A program made the position numbers and the translations under genes. A model generated the notes under the pieces. The model saw only the letters and a list, made by a program, of their open reading frames with translations. It ran no database searches and was not told where the DNA came from. A stretch of DNA of 64,000 nt from Burkholderia latens. GTDB taxonomy: Bacteria > Pseudomonadota > Gammaproteobacteria > Burkholderiales > Burkholderiaceae. Positions 59,944 to 64,000 of the stretch are shown piece after piece (within the stretch, counting starts at the first letter, position 1; each line of letters begins with the position of its first letter). Location of the stretch: positions 1-64,000 of the forward strand of contig NZ_CABVPL010000004.1 of NCBI RefSeq assembly GCF_902499045.1. The letters are read 5' to 3'.

Positions 59944-60873
59944 TCATGCAGCGGCGAGGAACGACAGACCAGTCGGGGACAGAGCCGAGACCTGGTCGGT
60001 CAGCGGCACCGACGGCGCTCCGCCCATGAAAGCCGCCATCAGTCCCTCGATTTCGGTCGCCTTGGTGGCCACCTGCGAACGCAGGACGCTGGACTCCTTG
60101 AGCTCGGCGCCGTTGTGCGCGGCGAGGTGCTGCTTCGCCTCCGTAAGGATGTGCGCGAGTTTCGGGTCGTTGCTGAAATTCAGCTTCGGCAACAGATCGC
60201 ACAATTCGCGTACGTGATTCGCGACGTCGAGGCGGACGTTACCGGACGCGTACAGACGCGAAGCCATCGTCGAGACAGCCTCGTACAGCCGCCCGACCAG
60301 GTCGTGGTTTGCGGTCTGGATCGACGCCATCGCATGCTCGTCGATCTCCGTGCGCAACGTAGTCAGGACATCGTTCGGCAGGTCCACACCGAACTGGCTG
60401 GCGTCCGGGAACGGCAGCACCGACAACTTGACGCCGAACTTGCCTTTCAGCTCTGCCAGGCTCGGATAGTCCGCCTCGTTGTACAGGGTGTTCATCTCCG
60501 CCCTCGCCTGCTCCTTCAGGTCGAGGTAGTTCGTCAGGAAGATCGACACCGCGAGATCGAACTCGTCCTTCATCGCACGCAGTCGGTCGGCCAGCTCCAT
60601 GTAGACCCTGGTCGGCAGCAAACGCACGCCCAGCTGGTCGTACTTCAGCGTCCGGCCATAGTAGTGCGAGCGAATCCTGTTGCCGATCGACAGCACTTCG
60701 GCATAGCTCGGCGCGTGCTCGGGGAGCAGGCGCTTATTGAAGCGTCCGATACCGCGCGCGCGGTGGCTTTTCTCGACCTCCTCGGTGACTTTCCCGTCGT
60801 AACGACGGGCAACCCACGTGGAAATTGCGAGGGATGACAACATGACCTTCGACTGCAGATCGGTGATGTTCAT
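59944..60873 (-). CDS. DUF3150-like protein
   Basis: A 309-residue helical protein. Visible family-like blocks: SRAL-like SSLAISTWVARRYDGKVTEEV (about 12-32), FNKRLLPEHAPSYAEVLSIGNRIRSHYYGRTLKYDQLGVRLLPTRVYMELADRLRAMKDEFDLAVSIFLTNY (about 45-115), FGVKLSVLPFPDASQFG. DUF3150 proteins accompany MoxR ATPases and VWA proteins on plasmids and large phages. The gene ends 7 bp before the VWA gene. Start at 60873 is the ATG with GGAGC upstream. Confidence 0.7.
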   Translation of the reverse strand: MNITDLQSKVMLSSLAISTWVARRYDGKVTEEVEKSHRARGIGRFNKRLLPEHAPSYAEVLSIGNRIRSHYYGRTLKYDQLGVRLLPTRVYMELADRLRAMKDEFDLAVSIFLTNYLDLKEQARAEMNTLYNEADYPSLAELKGKFGVKLSVLPFPDASQFGVDLPNDVLTTLRTEIDEHAMASIQTANHDLVGRLYEAVSTMASRLYASGNVRLDVANHVRELCDLLPKLNFSNDPKLAHILTEAKQHLAAHNGAELKESSVLRSQVATKATEIEGLMAAFMGGAPSVPLTDQVSALSPTGLSFLAAA

Positions 60874-60907
60874 GAATAGCTCCAGATAGACAGAAAATGT
60901 CGAGACG

Positions 60908-60938
60908 AAAAAAAACCACGGACCGGAATCGGCCGTGG
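60908..60938 (-). terminator. Intrinsic terminator between MoxR and DUF3150 genes
   Basis: CCACGG and CCGTGG (60916-60921, 60933-60938), with inner CCG/CGG pairing, are followed on the minus strand by eight Ts (60915-60908). It lies only 35 bp before the DUF3150 ATG, so DUF3150-VWA depends on read-through or its own promoter. Confidence 0.75.
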
Positions 60939-60972
60939 CAACAGGGAAAGGCACTACGGGGTTTGAAGACGG

Positions 60973-61998
60973 TTACTCGCCGCGAATGATCTTGCCGATC
61001 TCGCCGCCTTGCGCACGAATGAACGCATGGTGGTTTGCCAGCTCGGGCGTGCGCGCAGTGGCATCACGCACCAGCAGCGCCGTAAACTCGCGATGGCCGG
61101 CATCTACGAGGCGATCCGCATATCGCAGTACCCGCTCGAAATTGCCGTCGCTCGCCTTGTGTGCGAGCGCGGCGGTGAGCGCGTACAGGATGCTTGGCTC
61201 TTCCGGGATGGGGCCCAAATCGGGATTCAGGAGAATCGCGTCGACCGAAGGCAGCGCCCGGTAGATCGCGAGAAAGCTGAGCAGCTCGGTGCCGGCAGCT
61301 TCGCCGACCGTCGCACTGATCGCATCAGGCAGCATATCCGCCGGGACAGCTTGCATCGTCTTGGCCAGAAATCCCCATTTGCGGGGACTTGCCGACGCAA
61401 CGATGTCGCGACTACTACGCTCCTCCCAGAGCAGGCTGGGCCTGAAACGAAGGAACGCGATCAGCTCGGGCGGCACGTTCTGTTGAACCGCCCAGGTCGT
61501 CCAGTCATCCACCGTGGCTTCAAGATCGACGACAGCCGCAAAGCGCGAGATCAGGGGATCGAGAATCCCGTTGACCGCAGCGTTGTCTCCGCGGCGATTG
61601 GTCGCCGCGACAAACGTGACGCAGTCCGGCAGTTGGTGTTCGCCGATTCGACGCGCCAGCAACAGCTGCATCTTGGCGGCCTGCACCGCCGGCGAAGCCT
61701 GGCCGAGATCGTCGAAGAACCAGACCAGTGGACGCGTCGCCGACAGTGCCCTCTCGAGGTCCCCGAAAGGTAAGAATCGAGCATGCGTGCCGTCTGACGA
61801 CGGAAACGGCAACCCCTTCGAGTCCGTCGGGTCTTCGACAACCGGGTGGCTGATGAGGAGGTCGTGCTCGGCCGCCTTGGCGGCAGCCTCGACGATGTCA
61901 GATTTGCCGATACCCGGCCGGCCGGAGACCAGGACCGGGAAGCGATTCGGGATATAGGCGGCAAGCAGCTTGGTAAGACGTGCGGGAGAGAGTTTCAT
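60973..61998 (-). CDS. MoxR-type AAA+ ATPase
   Basis: A 341-residue AAA+ protein. Walker A GRPGIGKS at 26-33. Walker B LVWFFDDLGQASPAVQ at about 88 (usual DE appears as DD). Sensor 1 FVAATNRRGDN at about 130, then LDPLISRFAAVVDLE (arginine finger region). The C-terminal lid is helical. MoxR ATPases act with VWA proteins as chaperones for metal or cofactor loading or complex assembly. Start ATG at 61998 follows leader element copy A by 75 nt and AGGAACCCC. Likely first gene of the MoxR-DUF3150-VWA set. Confidence 0.88.
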   Translation of the reverse strand: MKLSPARLTKLLAAYIPNRFPVLVSGRPGIGKSDIVEAAAKAAEHDLLISHPVVEDPTDSKGLPFPSSDGTHARFLPFGDLERALSATRPLVWFFDDLGQASPAVQAAKMQLLLARRIGEHQLPDCVTFVAATNRRGDNAAVNGILDPLISRFAAVVDLEATVDDWTTWAVQQNVPPELIAFLRFRPSLLWEERSSRDIVASASPRKWGFLAKTMQAVPADMLPDAISATVGEAAGTELLSFLAIYRALPSVDAILLNPDLGPIPEEPSILYALTAALAHKASDGNFERVLRYADRLVDAGHREFTALLVRDATARTPELANHHAFIRAQGGEIGKIIRGE

Positions 61999-62072
61999 GG
62001 GGTTCCTGAATTGAAAGAGCCCCACGGGAACCGCGCCCGGCAGGGACGTGACCCTGCGGGGCGATTGAAGAT

Positions 62073-62107
62073 GCCGCGATGCGGCGAATCGATGCGTCCT
62101 GGGACGC
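62073..62107 (-). promoter_or_regulatory. Repeated leader element, copy A
   Basis: On the minus strand: GCGTC (62107-62103), 4 nt, GACGC (62098-62094), ATCGA overlapping, 3-nt spacer, then hairpin GCCGC-ATC-GCGGC (62085-62073). A further GC-rich hairpin region (62007-62062) lies between it and the MoxR ATG at 61998. The element ends 74 nt before that ATG. Confidence 0.6.
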
Positions 62108-62117
62108 CGGTTTGTAC

Positions 62118-62369
62118 TTACGCGCGTGCGCCGAGCAGCGCCGCGGCCTGCTTCGGCGTCAGTGACGATCGCGGGACACTGCTTGAGCGGTTCACGATCA
62201 TGACGCCGTAGACGTCCGCGAGAACGCGTGCCTCGGCGCAGAGAACGAGCAGCTCATCGGGGCCAGTCGGCACCGGCGAGCGATTGCGCCACACGTTAAT
62301 GGCCCCTTCGATCTCCGCGATCGAAACGGCGTCCAATCGCAAGGAGGTTGACGCGTCAGGTTGGCTCAT
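62118..62369 (-). CDS. DUF3717-like small protein
   Basis: An 83-residue protein starting MSQPDASTSLRLDAVSIAEIEGAINVWRNRSPVP. The blocks EIEGAINVWR and LCAEARVLADVYGVMIV match the DUF3717 pattern found in Burkholderia. The C-terminus has a short helix with LTPKQAAALLGARA. Function unknown. ATG at 62369 is preceded by leader element copy B (69 nt upstream). Confidence 0.65.
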   Translation of the reverse strand: MSQPDASTSLRLDAVSIAEIEGAINVWRNRSPVPTGPDELLVLCAEARVLADVYGVMIVNRSSSVPRSSLTPKQAAALLGARA

Positions 62370-62437
62370 GGGTGACCTCGAAAGTATCGCCCCGTGAACG
62401 ACGCCCTGCGGGGCATGATCCCCTGGGGCTGTAGGTG

Positions 62438-62472
62438 GCCGCATTGCGGCGGATTCGATGCGTCGATGACGC
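62438..62472 (-). promoter_or_regulatory. Repeated leader element, copy B
   Basis: On the minus strand: GCGTC (62472-62468), 3 nt, GACGC (62464-62460), ATCGA overlapping, then GCCGC-AAT-GCGGC (62450-62438). The sequence just upstream (TACTCACC) also resembles that of copy E (TACTTCTC). A GC-rich palindromic stretch (CCCCAGGGG / CCCCGC..GGG) follows before the ATG at 62369. Confidence 0.6.
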
Positions 62473-62570
62473 GGTGAGTAAAGCCAGTGTAGGAGTCGCA
62501 ATTCTTTGGGTCGGCCGGAAAGATCGAGAAATTCGCGGGGCTTTGAAACCATCCCGTTCCGTACGGACGA

Positions 62571-62599
62571 AAAAAAACCGGCGCACGTGGCGCCGGTTG
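62571..62599 (-). terminator. Intrinsic terminator after the 62626 gene
   Basis: AACCGGCGC (62577-62585), ACGTG loop, GCGCCGGTT (62591-62599), followed on the minus strand by eight Ts. It ends the two-gene unit 63971-62626. Confidence 0.85.
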
Positions 62600-62625
62600 T
62601 TCAACATCGGTGGGCGAACCACCTC

Positions 62626-63090
62626 TTACGTCCCAAGCAGGTCGCCCTGAACGTTCACCATCGGAAGGACTGCCTCCCGGATCTCAGCATCGCGCTCACG
62701 CATCCGTCGCGTTCGCTCCTCGCCGACACCGTTGTGCTTCTCAACCACATAGATGAAGTACAGCGGCGTTGCCGGTCCCCGCCACGCGGTCCATTCGGCC
62801 ATGATTCGCGCACGAATCTCCGGCTCGCACGCGAAATAGGACGCACGACCGGCGCGCCATTGCCTTGCGTCGAGATCACGCATTAGCTGCTCGCTCTGGC
62901 GGGCCCTGTCGATACGCAGCGCCTTCTCCGCGTCGACGTCCGTCTCGGGTGCCGGCGCAAGCTGATCCGCGAACAGCGGGCAGTCACGCTCGAGCTTCCG
63001 AGCAACACGTATGTGCCGATTGAGAAACGCCTGCTCCTTTCGGCGGGTCCAGACGTAGTCTCCGTACCGCACGGTTCGATCGAATCGCAT
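62626..63090 (-). CDS. Hypothetical protein
   Basis: A 154-residue charged, helical protein starting MRFDRTVRYGDYVWTRRKEQAFLNRHIRVARKLERDCPLFADQLAP. Blocks: QSEQLMRDLDARQWRAGRASYFACEPEIRARIMAEWTAWRGPATPLYFIYVVEKHNGV. AGGAG six nt upstream supports ATG 63090 over the TTG at 63108. It follows the 63105 gene in an operon. Family not recognised; typical of large-element accessory genes. Confidence 0.6.
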   Translation of the reverse strand: MRFDRTVRYGDYVWTRRKEQAFLNRHIRVARKLERDCPLFADQLAPAPETDVDAEKALRIDRARQSEQLMRDLDARQWRAGRASYFACEPEIRARIMAEWTAWRGPATPLYFIYVVEKHNGVGEERTRRMRERDAEIREAVLPMVNVQGDLLGT

Positions 63091-63104
63091 CTTTCGCTCC
63101 TCGA

Positions 63105-63971
63105 TCAACCGGCGAACGACGTGAGCCGCGACCGCGCATAGTCCAGCGTGCCATTCGTCGCGTGAAGCGTCCGCGCCTCCGTGGAACCCGGCTTGGCCAA
63201 CGCGTAGCGCGTCGCCGCACCATGGCGAAAACTGCGGATCTCGGAATAGCCGTCAGCGATCGCGCGATCGACGTGTTCGACACCGGTGATGACGGTGTTG
63301 TCGGGCGTCCGATACCGCGCGAGGCCGGCCTGCTGCTTCGCGTCGTTGGCGACCTCTTCGGCGAGACGTTGCGCCTTGGCGGCGTCCTGCTTCGCCTGCC
63401 ACTCGGCTTGTGCCGCCTCATCGAAGCCGCAGAACGCAAAGATCGCGCGCCACCGGCGGGCCGAATTCAGCCCGCGCAACGACAGCCCAAACTGCTCGCG
63501 AAGCACCTGCTTGCTTTGGTCGTTCCGACCGTCGGGGTGATCCAGAAACTTCAGCAGGGTGGCGACGTCACGGGCCTCGACGGCGGCCGCAAACTGGTTC
63601 GGCCTTTCGAACGTCGTACGCCCTCGATCCAACCTCGCCATATCGGTCCTCAGGTCATACTGCCGTTGCGAGATCCGCCCTTTCTGTCGGTCAGATTCGA
63701 GACTGTCCAGCGCCTTCCTCAGGACCGCGTCCCCAATCAGCTCACGCAAGCGCTCAGCGACAGGAGACATCCCTATACCAACATCCAACGGGCGTTGGTA
63801 TTGCTCAGGAAGGGCCGGCTTGTCCACGAGGCCATCGGCGAACAGCCTGTCGTCGACGTCGACATACGTGCTGTTCGCCGGAGCGGTCCGCAACGCCTCG
63901 ACGACCCTCGCGCCGAGCGCCGCGTCGATCGTCCGCTTTTCGTGACGGAAGATCGCCACCGCAGACTGCAT
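63105..63971 (-). CDS. Hypothetical protein
   Basis: A 288-residue protein (MQSAVAIFRHEKRTIDAALGARVVEALRTAP...). Soluble and mostly helical, with Arg/Gln/Asp-rich regions: SPVAERLRELIGDAVLRKALDSLESDRQKGRISQRQYDLRTDMARLD (about 68-115), then RARRWRAIFAF-like and EWQAKQDAAKAQRLAEEVANDAKQQ (coiled coil, about 190-215). The C-terminal TVITGVEHVDRAIADGYSEIRSFRHGAATRYALAKPG looks like a compact domain. No family recognised. The promoter would be at or beyond the window edge. Confidence 0.55.
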   Translation of the reverse strand: MQSAVAIFRHEKRTIDAALGARVVEALRTAPANSTYVDVDDRLFADGLVDKPALPEQYQRPLDVGIGMSPVAERLRELIGDAVLRKALDSLESDRQKGRISQRQYDLRTDMARLDRGRTTFERPNQFAAAVEARDVATLLKFLDHPDGRNDQSKQVLREQFGLSLRGLNSARRWRAIFAFCGFDEAAQAEWQAKQDAAKAQRLAEEVANDAKQQAGLARYRTPDNTVITGVEHVDRAIADGYSEIRSFRHGAATRYALAKPGSTEARTLHATNGTLDYARSRLTSFAG

Positions 63972-64000
63972 GACGTTGTACGGAAGCGAGTTACGAAGAA

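Overview
The window is GC-rich and reads as Burkholderia sensu lato. The clues are a contact-dependent-inhibition (CDI/Bcp-like) two-partner secretion locus, a Burkholderia-style YadA-like adhesin, an IS3-family (IS51-like) transposase, several H-NS/BpH3-type proteins with the W-S-G-x-G-x-x-P-x-W DNA-binding core, and an ImuA-ImuB-DnaE2 mutasome. The right half is the backbone of a large conjugative element (ICE or megaplasmid). No origin, partition genes or attachment sites were recognised, so the replicon type is open.

Layout. 1-1362: a trimeric autotransporter fragment fused to a 5'-truncated, frameshifted IS3 transposase. 1373-4042: two toxin-antitoxin modules, PIN with Xre-ImmA/IrrE (minus strand) and RelE-like toxin with NadS/HigA-like antitoxin (plus strand). 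4249-5305: an H-NS gene with three small downstream genes; the last two proteins end in sliding-clamp-motif-like tails (QLSLL, QLSLF). 6024-7512: four small membrane genes, one an M50 (site-2-protease-like) metallopeptidase. 7794-14509: a second H-NS, an SRAP/YedK-type abasic-site protein, a LexA-type SOS box, then imuA-imuB-dnaE2. 14536-28771: a minus-strand two-partner secretion locus made of a giant TpsA/CdiA with a C-terminal deaminase-like toxin, a translationally coupled immunity candidate, a second short TpsA, a 46-residue secreted or membrane peptide, the TpsB transporter and a parvulin-type PPIase.

29313-31736: a third H-NS, hypothetical genes and a tyrosine-recombinase-like protein that has lost most catalytic residues. 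31868-39805: a DndC/PAPS-reductase-like protein, a PLD-family secreted nuclease, an SbcC/SbcD-like pair separated by an unknown gene, and a NADAR protein. 39976-41513: a Gp3-like ('hydrolase or metal-binding') element protein and a small partner. 42130-44688 (plus strand): a DUF1845/PFL_4669-like protein, a single-pass membrane protein, a bactofilin and two small membrane proteins. 44720-58452 (minus strand): an SF1 helicase, then DUF4400, TraD coupling protein, a MOBH-like TraI fold without its metal ligands, and TrbL, TrbJ, TrbE, TrbD, TrbC and TrbB. VirB8/9/10 equivalents are not in view. 58728-63971: a MoxR-type AAA ATPase, DUF3150 and VWA/HExxH metallopeptidase module plus a DUF3717 protein and hypotheticals.

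The most striking unexplained signal is a five-copy non-coding element on the minus strand at 37758-37791, 39838-39873, 41954-41994, 62073-62107 and 62438-62472. Read 5'->3' on the minus strand it has a short inverted repeat (GCGTC N3-4 GACGC or variant), then ATCGA, then 2-6 nt and a second hairpin. Four of the five lie 33-76 nt upstream of element genes. This looks like a shared leader RNA or operator that defines a regulon. Second in interest is the CDI deaminase toxin with its immunity candidate. All functional assignments are from reading motifs; no database search was run.
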